Positions 6,500 to 12,784 of a DNA stretch of 12,784 nt are shown piece by piece (the first letter of the stretch is position 1; each line of letters begins with the position of its first letter). The stretch spans positions 1 to 12,784 of the forward strand of contig CAJVCK010000015.1 in the NCBI GenBank assembly GCA_910595805.1, written 5' to 3'. This stretch comes from an uncultured Candidatus Thioglobus sp. GTDB lineage: Bacteria > Pseudomonadota > Gammaproteobacteria > PS1 > Thioglobaceae. The notes beneath the pieces are model-generated. The model was not told the origin of the DNA. It did no database searches and worked only from the letters and a program-made list of their open reading frames with translations. Position numbers and translations under genes: made by a program.

Positions 6500-8350
6500 A
6501 TGCCACTGATCACACTAGATAATATTTCCCTTAGCTTTTCTGATAAACCCATCCTTGATGGGGTTAGCTCTACTATTCATAAGGGCGATAAAATTGCACT
6601 AATTGGCCGAAATGGCGAAGGAAAGTCCACACTTATGCGTATCTTGGCCGGCACGATTGTTGCTGATGATGGCAAGTTAAAGATAAAGAATGGCACAAAA
6701 ATCAGTTATCTTGAACAAACACCGCCTGAGGACAACGAAAAATCTCTATTTGATATTGTTGCAGAAGGTTTGGGGGATGTTGGGCAAATATTGAGTAATT
6801 ATCAACACCTAATTAGCAAGGGAAAATTAGAAGCAGCGAGTGATTTACAAACTAAAATTGATGAACTTGATGCTTGGCAATATTTACACAAAATAGAGGC
6901 AATTTTAAATCGATTTACGCTCAACCCTGAGGCGATTTTATCTACACTTTCTGGGGGTTGGCGCAGACGTGTTATGCTAGCAAGGGCTCTTATTCATGAA
7001 CCTGATGTTTTGCTACTTGATGAGCCCACTAACCATATGGACATCACCGCGATACTTGACCTTGAAAGGATGTTGAAAGATTTCCACGGCACTCTAGTAT
7101 TGATTAGCCATGACCGCTCATTTGTAGCAGGTATCGTTAACAAAATCTTTGATTTAGATCGTGGTCATTTATCAGTATTTGACTGTGGTTATAAAGACTA
7201 CGTTAAACGCAAAGATGAACAATTACACGCAGAAGAATTAGCCAATGCTCGTTTTGATAAAAAGCTCGCTCAAGAAGAGGTGTGGATACGCCAAGGTATT
7301 AAAGCCAGACGCACTCGTAATGAAGGCCGAGTGCGCGCATTAGAAACGATGCGCTCTTCATTTGTCAATCGTCGAAAAAAACAAGGTGGTGTTAAGATTC
7401 ACTCAGTAGAAGGCGATGAAAAACGTGTCTCTAAATTAGTATTTGAGGTCAAAAAAATCAACTACAAAATCGCCGACCTGACTCTGGTTAAAGATTTTTC
7501 AATGTTGGTATTAAAGGGTGAAAAAATCGGCGTTATTGGCGGCAATGGCACGGGTAAATCTACCTTTATTAAGCTTCTTCTAGATGAATTACAACCCGAA
7601 AGCGGCACGATTCGTCGTTCTAAAACCATCAAACTGGCTTATTTTGATCAAATGCGTGAGAATCTTGATCTAAATATGAAGGCCATGGATTTTGTCTCTG
7701 GCGGACGTGAACATATTGATATTGGTGGCAAAAGCAAGCATATTATCGGTTATTTGCGTCAATTCTTGTTTACTGGAAAACAAGCGATGGCGCCGATTAG
7801 AATGTTTTCTGGTGGTGAAAAAAATCGATTGATGCTGGCCAAAATCCTTTCCCAGCCAGCCAACTTGCTAGTACTAGACGAACCCACCAACGATCTAGAT
7901 GTGGAAACACTAGAATTATTAGAAGAAATGCTGGTTGATTACACAGGAACCTTGATTTTAATCTCGCATGACAGGACCTTTTTAAACAATGTAGTTGGCT
8001 CAACTGTTGTGTTGGATGGCGATGGCATTATTAATCAATATGCTGGTGGTTATGATGATTACCTTATCCAAAAACAAGACAAATTGGATGAGAAAAAAAG
8101 CAAAATAACACCCAAAACAAAACAAAAAAACAAATCCAGTAGTAAAAAACTCAGTTACAAACAACAGCAAGAACTCATACATTTACCTAATAAAATTGAA
8201 AAAACAGAGATTGAGATTGGTGAAATTCAATTACAATTATCTGACCCTGAATTTTTTCAGCAGCCTGAGTCTCAAGATGCATTGATCAGACTGGCGAGAC
8301 TAGAAGCAGATTTAGAACGTTATTATGAAAAATGGAGTAAATTGGAATGA
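6500..8350 (+). CDS. uup: ABC-F family ATPase, Uup type
   Basis: ABC-F proteins have two fused ATP-binding cassettes and no membrane part; Uup acts on ribosomes and/or branched DNA and its loss raises precise transposon excision in E. coli. In this 616-residue protein, cassette 1 has Walker A GRNGEGKST (36-44), signature LSGGW (150-154), Walker B LLLDE (171-175) and H-loop H204. Cassette 2 has GGNGTGKST (347-355), FSGGE (436-440), LLVLDE (456-461) and H490. The inter-domain linker is rich in Arg and Lys (KARRTRNEGRVRALETMR). The lysine-rich tail followed by the LPNKIEKTEIEIGEIQ... coiled coil is the Uup-type C-terminal domain that binds DNA. A GAGA element sits about 8 nt before ATG. It overlaps the next gene by ATGA. 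Residue 40 is Glu where Ala is common in Walker A. Confidence 0.94.
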   Translation: MPLITLDNISLSFSDKPILDGVSSTIHKGDKIALIGRNGEGKSTLMRILAGTIVADDGKLKIKNGTKISYLEQTPPEDNEKSLFDIVAEGLGDVGQILSNYQHLISKGKLEAASDLQTKIDELDAWQYLHKIEAILNRFTLNPEAILSTLSGGWRRRVMLARALIHEPDVLLLDEPTNHMDITAILDLERMLKDFHGTLVLISHDRSFVAGIVNKIFDLDRGHLSVFDCGYKDYVKRKDEQLHAEELANARFDKKLAQEEVWIRQGIKARRTRNEGRVRALETMRSSFVNRRKKQGGVKIHSVEGDEKRVSKLVFEVKKINYKIADLTLVKDFSMLVLKGEKIGVIGGNGTGKSTFIKLLLDELQPESGTIRRSKTIKLAYFDQMRENLDLNMKAMDFVSGGREHIDIGGKSKHIIGYLRQFLFTGKQAMAPIRMFSGGEKNRLMLAKILSQPANLLVLDEPTNDLDVETLELLEEMLVDYTGTLILISHDRTFLNNVVGSTVVLDGDGIINQYAGGYDDYLIQKQDKLDEKKSKITPKTKQKNKSSSKKLSYKQQQELIHLPNKIEKTEIEIGEIQLQLSDPEFFQQPESQDALIRLARLEADLERYYEKWSKLE

Positions 8351-8988
8351 CTAACAATATTCCTCTTATTGTTGATTTAGACCATACATTGATTGACACC
8401 GATCTATTGTATGAATCTTCTATAGCGGTACTTAAAAAAAGCCCATGGCTAATATTACTCTATCCTTTCTGGTTTGCTAAAGGCAAAGGTTATTTGAAAG
8501 AACAACTGGTCAAGCGTTTTAGTATTGATGCACGAACATTGCCTTATATTCAAGACACAATTGACTATATTGTAGAGCGTAAAAAACAAGGCTCTCCGAT
8601 TATATTAGCAACCGCCTCTCACAAAGATTATGCTTTTGAAGTGGTCAAGCATTTTCAAACAAGTAGTAACAATGAAGCCATTGCTAATAATGAAAAAAAT
8701 TTAGAACTCTTCGCTAGCAAAACTAAGGTCTTAAAAAATAAATCAGCCAATAGCTCTTTGTTTGACGATGTGATGGCTAGTAATGCTGACTTTAACTTAT
8801 CTTCGCACAACAAAGCGCAAAAGCTTATTAAACGTTTCGGTAACAAACAATTTGATTATATGGGGGACCATATGCGTGATTTACCAGTTTGGGAAGCGTC
8901 TAACTTATCAATTCTGGTTAATGCATCAGAACGAGTAATTAAGAACACACAGCACTTAAATACCTTGATTTTATCTCGAAAGAATTAA
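8347..8988 (+). CDS. HAD-superfamily hydrolase, stand-alone relative of the HAD domain of HAD-UbiA fusions
   Basis: The 213-residue protein has the four HAD motifs: DLDHTL (10-15; D10 nucleophile, D12 acid/base), ATAS (88-91), K156 in SSHNKAQKL, and GDHMRDLPVW (173-182). The segment after motif I (LLYESSIAVLKKSPWLILL...LKEQLVKRF) resembles the helical cap seen in proteins where this HAD domain is fused to a UbiA-type prenyltransferase; here no UbiA part follows. A stretch of about 34 residues rich in Asn, Lys and Ser (about 104-137) separates HF from LFDDVMASN, where relatives, as I recall them, join directly. It is probably a cytoplasmic phosphatase of unknown substrate. The ATG overlaps the uup stop (ATGA) and has GGAG 9 nt ahead, so it is translated with uup. 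Its TAA stop shares the TTAA palindrome with the stop of the convergent small gene. Confidence 0.88.
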   Translation: MTNNIPLIVDLDHTLIDTDLLYESSIAVLKKSPWLILLYPFWFAKGKGYLKEQLVKRFSIDARTLPYIQDTIDYIVERKKQGSPIILATASHKDYAFEVVKHFQTSSNNEAIANNEKNLELFASKTKVLKNKSANSSLFDDVMASNADFNLSSHNKAQKLIKRFGNKQFDYMGDHMRDLPVWEASNLSILVNASERVIKNTQHLNTLILSRKN

Positions 8989-9164
8989 AAGCCTTCCACT
9001 AAGTACGATAGACTGCCTAATAACAAATAGACCACACTAGTAATTACCAGTGTTGCAGCAATCACTCTAGCAAAAGCAAGATTTTTGCCTAAGATACGAT
9101 TATTTACAAACCATACGACATAGCCAATAACAAAAGCAATAATTAAAATTCTAATAAGAAACAT
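8985..9164 (-). CDS. Small two-helix membrane protein (59 residues)
   Basis: I do not recognise this protein. The frame encodes 59 residues, starting MFLIRILIIAFVIGYVVWFV and ending SYLVEGF. It shows two hydrophobic segments (about 2-20 and 34-53) joined by a short polar, basic loop (NNRILGKNLAFAR), as expected for a helical hairpin in the inner membrane. It begins 8 nt after the uvrC stop on the same strand, so it is probably co-transcribed with uvrC, and it fills the otherwise empty gap up to the convergent HAD gene, with which it shares a TTAA stop palindrome. The absence of a clear Shine-Dalgarno sequence is a weak point, but several neighbours also lack one. Clean hydrophobic pattern and exact packing between genes argue that it is real. 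Confidence 0.68.
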   Translation of the reverse strand: MFLIRILIIAFVIGYVVWFVNNRILGKNLAFARVIAATLVITSVVYLLLGSLSYLVEGF

Positions 9165-9172
9165 AGGGCGGC

Positions 9173-10957
9173 CTATTTTTTAAAACTGTCTACTATTTTA
9201 GTCGCTAATGCTAAGTTGATACCACTGACTTTTTGTAGCTCATCACAACTGGCTTTTTGAATCTCTTGCAACCCACCAAAATAATTCAGCAGCGCTGTTC
9301 TTCGTAACTTACCTACACCCTTTATATTTTCAAGGGGGGATGTTTGACGTTTCTTGGCTCGCTTTTTTCGATGATTCTTAATAGCAAAACGATGGGATTC
9401 ATCACGAATATGATTCACCAGCATTAGTGCTTGATCATGTGGCGGAAGATTTATTTTTTGTGTTTTTCCGTCTTTAACCATAATCAATGTTTCAAGACCT
9501 GCTTTTCTACCTTCACCTTTAGCCACGCCTACCAGTTGAATAGACTCAATACCAATTGAATCCATCACCATAATAGCCTGATTTAGCTGACCCAACCCAC
9601 CATCAATAAATACAACATCAGGCAATGGCTTTCCATCTTTTAATAGTCGAGAATAACGTCTAAACACAGCTTGATTCATGGCAGCATAGTCATCCCCCGG
9701 CGTGATATCATTAATACTAAATTGACGATATTTCTTTACTTTTGGCAAGCCCTTTTCAAATACCACGCAAGAAGCAGTGGTTGCCTCACCCATCGTGTGA
9801 CTAATATCAAAACATTCCATATGGTTCGGTAGTAGGGCTAAATTAAGTGTTTTTTGTAATTGCATTAATTGCGCACGCTTGGTAAATTTTGAAATCAAAT
9901 GTTGTTTTAGATTTTCTTCAGCTGTTAGAGTGGCGATTTTTAAAAAATGGCGTTTGTCTTTTTTCGGAGTATCAATAATTCGTGTATTTAGTGCACGGGC
10001 AATAAGTGTTTTATCGGCTAACTTTTCACCAAGTAATAATTGCCTAGGAATATCTTTGCCTAAATAATATAGCGGCAGAAAAGCTGACAATACTTCTTTA
10101 GATAACTTGCCTTTTGCCTGTTTAGGAAAAATACAGTCTTGCCCTATTTGCTTGCCAGAACGTACAAACAACACTTCAATGACATGCACCCCCTCTTTTT
10201 CAACAATGCACACCACATCCATATCACCCATACTTTGTGAACTATGTTGCTCTTGAATAGTACGCAACCCGATTAATTGATCGCGATAATGCGCAGCCAG
10301 CTCAAAGTCTAAATCAGTGGATGCTTGCTGCATTTTGTTTGATACTTTATCTAATGTTTCTTTGTCTTTTCCACTTAAAAACAATGCCATCATTTTTACA
10401 TCTTGAGTGTAATTTTCATCACTAATTTTTCCAACACATGGCGCCGTACAAAGGCCTATTTGATGCTCTAAGCAAGGTCTAGATCTAGATCGGTAAACAC
10501 TATTAGTACACTGTCGAACTTTAAATATCTTTTTTAATAAGGCTAATGAATCTCGCACCACATGAGCAGATGGGTATGGCCCAAAAAACTGATACTCTTT
10601 ATTTTTTTGGCCACGATAAATACTTACTCTCGGATGCTTATCATTGGTTATGTAGATATACGGATAGCTTTTTGCATCTTTTAGTAATATGTTATAACGT
10701 GGCTTGTATTGCTTGATAAGCTCATTTTCTAACAACAATGCCTGAGTTTCAGTGTCTGTGACAATCACCTCGAAACCCTTAATATTCGCAACTAAAACTC
10801 TAGTTTTTCCATCTGAATGTTGTTTGCTAAAATAGCTAGACACCCTTTTTTTCAAATTTTTTGCTTTGCCCACATAAATCACTTGAGCCTTTTTATCAAG
10901 CATTTGATAAACACCAGGATGCTGGCTAAGATTCTTCAATTTTTCTTTAATGGGCAC
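9173..10957 (-). CDS. uvrC: UvrABC system protein C (excinuclease subunit)
   Basis: UvrC makes both incisions around bulky DNA lesions in nucleotide excision repair, after UvrA and UvrB. The 594-residue protein has the GIY-YIG nuclease domain (GVY 15-17, YVG 28-30, R38, E77) for the 3' cut, four cysteines with C-x11-C-x7-C-x3-C spacing (C150, C162, C170, C174) matching the iron-sulfur ligands of E. coli UvrC, a UVR motif that meets UvrB (about 200-235), the RNase H-like domain for the 5' cut (CFDISH with D384, VFIDGG with D452, DESHRF with H522), and C-terminal helix-hairpin-helix motifs (KGVGKLRRTALL, KVSGINLALATKIV). It starts at GTG 10957, which fits the family N-terminus. It is divergent from mlaC. 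No LexA-box-like palindrome is seen upstream. Confidence 0.98.
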   Translation of the reverse strand: MPIKEKLKNLSQHPGVYQMLDKKAQVIYVGKAKNLKKRVSSYFSKQHSDGKTRVLVANIKGFEVIVTDTETQALLLENELIKQYKPRYNILLKDAKSYPYIYITNDKHPRVSIYRGQKNKEYQFFGPYPSAHVVRDSLALLKKIFKVRQCTNSVYRSRSRPCLEHQIGLCTAPCVGKISDENYTQDVKMMALFLSGKDKETLDKVSNKMQQASTDLDFELAAHYRDQLIGLRTIQEQHSSQSMGDMDVVCIVEKEGVHVIEVLFVRSGKQIGQDCIFPKQAKGKLSKEVLSAFLPLYYLGKDIPRQLLLGEKLADKTLIARALNTRIIDTPKKDKRHFLKIATLTAEENLKQHLISKFTKRAQLMQLQKTLNLALLPNHMECFDISHTMGEATTASCVVFEKGLPKVKKYRQFSINDITPGDDYAAMNQAVFRRYSRLLKDGKPLPDVVFIDGGLGQLNQAIMVMDSIGIESIQLVGVAKGEGRKAGLETLIMVKDGKTQKINLPPHDQALMLVNHIRDESHRFAIKNHRKKRAKKRQTSPLENIKGVGKLRRTALLNYFGGLQEIQKASCDELQKVSGINLALATKIVDSFKK

Positions 10958-11017
10958 TATGTATTTATATCTTAAAAAAAACGGTAAAATATAGTTAATT
11001 TTTTATCAGAAAAAAAT
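10958..11017. promoter_or_regulatory. Shared divergent promoter region of uvrC and mlaC
   Basis: This 60-nt gap must contain or adjoin the start signals for uvrC (left) and the mlaC-mlaC-murA unit (right). It is extremely AT-rich, with T and A tracts. Plus-strand TAAAAT (10985-10990) or TATAGT (10990-10995) could be -10 elements for mlaC, but neither has a good -35, and I cannot pick boxes for uvrC. The promoters may overlap or extend into the coding regions. Confidence 0.35.
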
Positions 11018-11617
11018 ATGCTGAAAAAGCTTATCATTATATTAGCTATTTTTCATAGTAGCCTTACTTTTGCTCAAACTGCTGACACAAATACGCCTCA
11101 TGCAGTTGCTGTTGATGTTATAGAAGGCGCTCTGCTATCGCTAAAGACTTTGCAAAATCAAAATACGAACTCTTTGAGTAATATTGAAGACTTAGTTTTA
11201 ACTAAATTAATGCCAAACGTAACTGTAGATTTTGCTAGTAAGATTATTCTTAGAAATCGTTGGAATGACTTAAGTCATGAACAACAAGCAATGTTTATAA
11301 ATTATATAACCCATCGTATCGTACAAGATTATGTCGGTCTTTTAAGCTCTTACGAAAACCTGAATGATTTAAATATTGAAATCGAAGATAATTACACACT
11401 CAAAGACAATGAAGCATCAGTCAAATTACATATTGCCATTAATAAAAATAATTATCACTATTACATTACCTTAAAGATGGTTGAGTTAGATCGTTGGTAT
11501 ATTTATGATGCTGTATTCCCAGGCATTAGTATGCTTAAACATTATCAAAAGAATTTTGACTCCATTATTAAACGTAAAGGCATGGAAGGCCTAATAGCTA
11601 TTGTAGCTAATAATTAA
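11018..11617 (+). CDS. mlaC: MlaC-family periplasmic phospholipid-binding protein, copy 1
   Basis: MlaC (Ttg2D, toluene-tolerance family) carries phospholipids across the periplasm between the outer-membrane MlaA complex and the inner-membrane MlaFEDB transporter. The 199-residue product has a signal peptide (MLKKLIIILAIFHSSLTFA, cleavage near residue 19) and the family core: LMPNVTVDFASKIILRNRWNDLSHEQQ, DYVGLLSSY, and the C-terminal WYIYDAVFPGISMLKHYQKNFDSIIKRKGMEGLI, read here as separate motifs. Usual family length is about 200. It lacks mlaFED upstream; uvrC lies there instead, divergent. The ATG at 11018 is the only start that gives an intact signal peptide. It precedes a second, diverged copy by 12 nt. 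Confidence 0.9.
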   Translation: MLKKLIIILAIFHSSLTFAQTADTNTPHAVAVDVIEGALLSLKTLQNQNTNSLSNIEDLVLTKLMPNVTVDFASKIILRNRWNDLSHEQQAMFINYITHRIVQDYVGLLSSYENLNDLNIEIEDNYTLKDNEASVKLHIAINKNNYHYYITLKMVELDRWYIYDAVFPGISMLKHYQKNFDSIIKRKGMEGLIAIVANN

Positions 11618-11629
11618 AAAAATATCATC

Positions 11630-12283
11630 ATGTTAAAAATTACTCTTGCCTTAACTATTTTTTACACCAATATTGTATTAGCGACTGCTAGTATGCCATC
11701 TATACAAAATCCAGAAAAAATACTCAGCGAATCAGTAGCAGAGATAATTGACCCGCCTGGCACAACTGCTTTAAATATTATTGTTAGTAACTTATCTTCG
11801 CTCAAAGAGCTTAGAAAGAAGAACATAGCCACAGTTGAAAATATTGAGCAACTGATCAGAGTGAAATTATTACCTAATATTGCAGTTGATATATCAACTG
11901 AATTAGCGTTAAAAAAACACTGGAACAAACTCAATCTCCAACAAAAATTAATTTTTCAGAATTATATTGTTCAATCTTTAATTAAAGATTATGCAGGAAT
12001 GCTAGGCTCTTATGATAAGTTAGATAGTATTAATATCACTGTTGATCCACAAGTAAAGCGCAAAGGTAATAAAGCCATTATTAAATTAGCCATTTATTTA
12101 GATAAAAGCCCTAAGCCTATCAATGTTTCTCTGAAAATGATTCGATCTAACCAGTGGTATGCTTATGATTTAATTTTTTCTGGCGTTAGTTTAATAAAAA
12201 ATTATCGCGCTCAATTTAATTCACACATTAAACGAAAAGGTATTGATAGCCTGGTGAATAAGATTTCAAAAAAAATTAAGTAG
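11630..12283 (+). CDS. MlaC-family periplasmic phospholipid-binding protein, copy 2
   Basis: This 217-residue product is a paralogue of the preceding one. It has a signal peptide (cleavage probably near VLA, residue 18), a longer N-terminal segment before the core, then LLPNIAVDISTELALKKHWNKL, DYAGMLGSY, and WYAYDLIFSGVSLIKNYRAQF with HIKRKGIDSLV, the same motif order as copy 1. By eye, 28 of about 70 aligned positions from the NIE start of the core are identical between the copies, so the duplication is not recent. It starts 12 nt after copy 1 and its TAG stop shares one base with the murA GTG, so all three are very likely co-transcribed. Whether it binds the same lipids or partners as copy 1 is unknown. 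Confidence 0.88.
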   Translation: MLKITLALTIFYTNIVLATASMPSIQNPEKILSESVAEIIDPPGTTALNIIVSNLSSLKELRKKNIATVENIEQLIRVKLLPNIAVDISTELALKKHWNKLNLQQKLIFQNYIVQSLIKDYAGMLGSYDKLDSINITVDPQVKRKGNKAIIKLAIYLDKSPKPINVSLKMIRSNQWYAYDLIFSGVSLIKNYRAQFNSHIKRKGIDSLVNKISKKIK

Positions 12284-12784
12284 TGTACAAGTTAATTATT
12301 CAAGGTGGGAATGCCTTAAAAGGCACTATACAAGCTGCCGGCTCTAAAAACTCATCTTTGCCTATTTTATTTTCTTCTATTTTAGCTGATGGCCCGATAA
12401 CCTTACATAATACACCGCATTTAAGCGATATATCTACTACAATTAGGTTGCTAATGGATATGGGCGCTGAGTTTATCTTAGAATCTGACAATGCTTTATT
12501 CATTGATTCCTCTAAACTTACTAAACTAATTGCTGAATACGATTTAGTTAAAACTATGCGTGCCTCCATTTTAGTGTTAGGCCCAATGCTTGCTAAATAT
12601 GGAGAGGCTAAAGTTTCACTTCCAGGTGGCTGTGCTATTGGCTCTCGCCCGGTTGATCTACATTTAAAAGCGCTAGAGTCTTTGGGCGCGAAAATTGAAG
12701 TTAAAAATGGATATATTCACGCAAAAGCTAAAAAGTTAGTTGGCAACAGTATTTATTTCGACCAGGTATCGGTCACAGCAACTG
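12283..12784 (+). CDS. murA: UDP-N-acetylglucosamine 1-carboxyvinyltransferase, C-terminus cut by window edge
   Basis: MurA adds enolpyruvate from PEP to UDP-GlcNAc, the first committed step of peptidoglycan precursor synthesis in the cytoplasm. About 167 residues are present out of roughly 420 in the family. GTG at 12283 starts YKLIIQGGNALKGTIQAAGS, followed by K22-N23 of the active site, DLVKTMRAS (R93) and the loop PGGCAIGSRPVD with the catalytic, fosfomycin-reactive cysteine (C117, equivalent to E. coli C115). The start overlaps the TAG stop of the second mlaC by one base (TAGTG), implying coupling or reinitiation; there is no evident Shine-Dalgarno sequence. The mla-murA neighbourhood matches E. 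coli, although the ibaG gene that lies between them there is absent. Confidence 0.96.
   Translation, partial: MYKLIIQGGNALKGTIQAAGSKNSSLPILFSSILADGPITLHNTPHLSDISTTIRLLMDMGAEFILESDNALFIDSSKLTKLIAEYDLVKTMRASILVLGPMLAKYGEAKVSLPGGCAIGSRPVDLHLKALESLGAKIEVKNGYIHAKAKKLVGNSIYFDQVSVTAT

Noticed and set aside
8090..8150. A-rich tract in uup as a possible frameshift or recoding site
   Set aside because: The frame stays open through the tract into a normal Uup-type C-terminal coiled coil; the tract simply encodes a Lys-rich linker.
10958..11017. LexA (SOS) box ahead of uvrC
   Set aside because: No CTGT-N8-ACAG-like palindrome is present in the gap.
12300..12569. Open frame on the minus strand opposite murA
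   Set aside because: It is antisense to well-conserved MurA sequence and shows no family features.
1..12784. Mobile element, phage, toxin-antitoxin, defence system or CRISPR array
   Set aside because: No transposase, integrase, terminal repeats, target duplications or spaced direct repeats are visible; all space is taken by conserved genes and short gaps.

Overview
The window looks like a chromosomal segment of an AT-rich gammaproteobacterium. The evidence is the gene order cmk-rpsA-ihfB, mlaC next to murA, a CCA-encoding tRNA-Lys, an S1 protein of the same length as the E. coli one (557 residues), and a Uup-type ABC-F protein. The low GC content, very tight packing and a cytochrome c maturation gene would fit the SUP05/Thioglobus group of marine sulfur oxidisers and their symbionts, but that placement is inference. 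I see no insertion sequence, phage gene, CRISPR array or other sign of recent transfer. Most of the window is conserved housekeeping DNA.

Layout. The left part (1-6448) is read on the minus strand. From its promoter-distal end it holds a secreted MORN-repeat protein cut by the window edge, tRNA-Lys(UUU) with its own promoter and terminator, ihfB, rpsA, cmk, lysS, a TPR protein, a YjbQ-family protein and ccmH. The five genes ccmH-yjbQ-TPR-lysS-cmk are joined by four successive 4-nt start/stop overlaps, so they almost certainly share one transcript with coupled translation. rpsA and ihfB follow after short gaps that can form hairpins.

The middle (6500-9164) holds uup and a HAD-family hydrolase on the plus strand, coupled by an ATGA overlap. 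They meet, tail to tail, a 59-residue two-helix membrane protein encoded on the minus strand just after uvrC. uvrC (9173-10957) is complete and carries the four cysteines of the iron-sulfur cluster.

The right part (11018-12784) is read on the plus strand, divergently from uvrC: two tandem mlaC paralogues followed without a gap by the start of murA, which runs off the window.

How the genes work together: the left cluster is mainly translation (lysyl-tRNA synthetase, tRNA-Lys, S1), nucleotide supply (CMP kinase) and nucleoid architecture (IHF beta), with ccmH for cytochrome c assembly at its head. The right cluster is cell-envelope work (phospholipid shuttling, first step of peptidoglycan precursor synthesis). 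The points most worth a second look are the doubled mlaC without mlaFED beside it, the unannotated-looking small membrane protein after uvrC, the HAD protein with a family-atypical insertion, and several structured intergenic elements.
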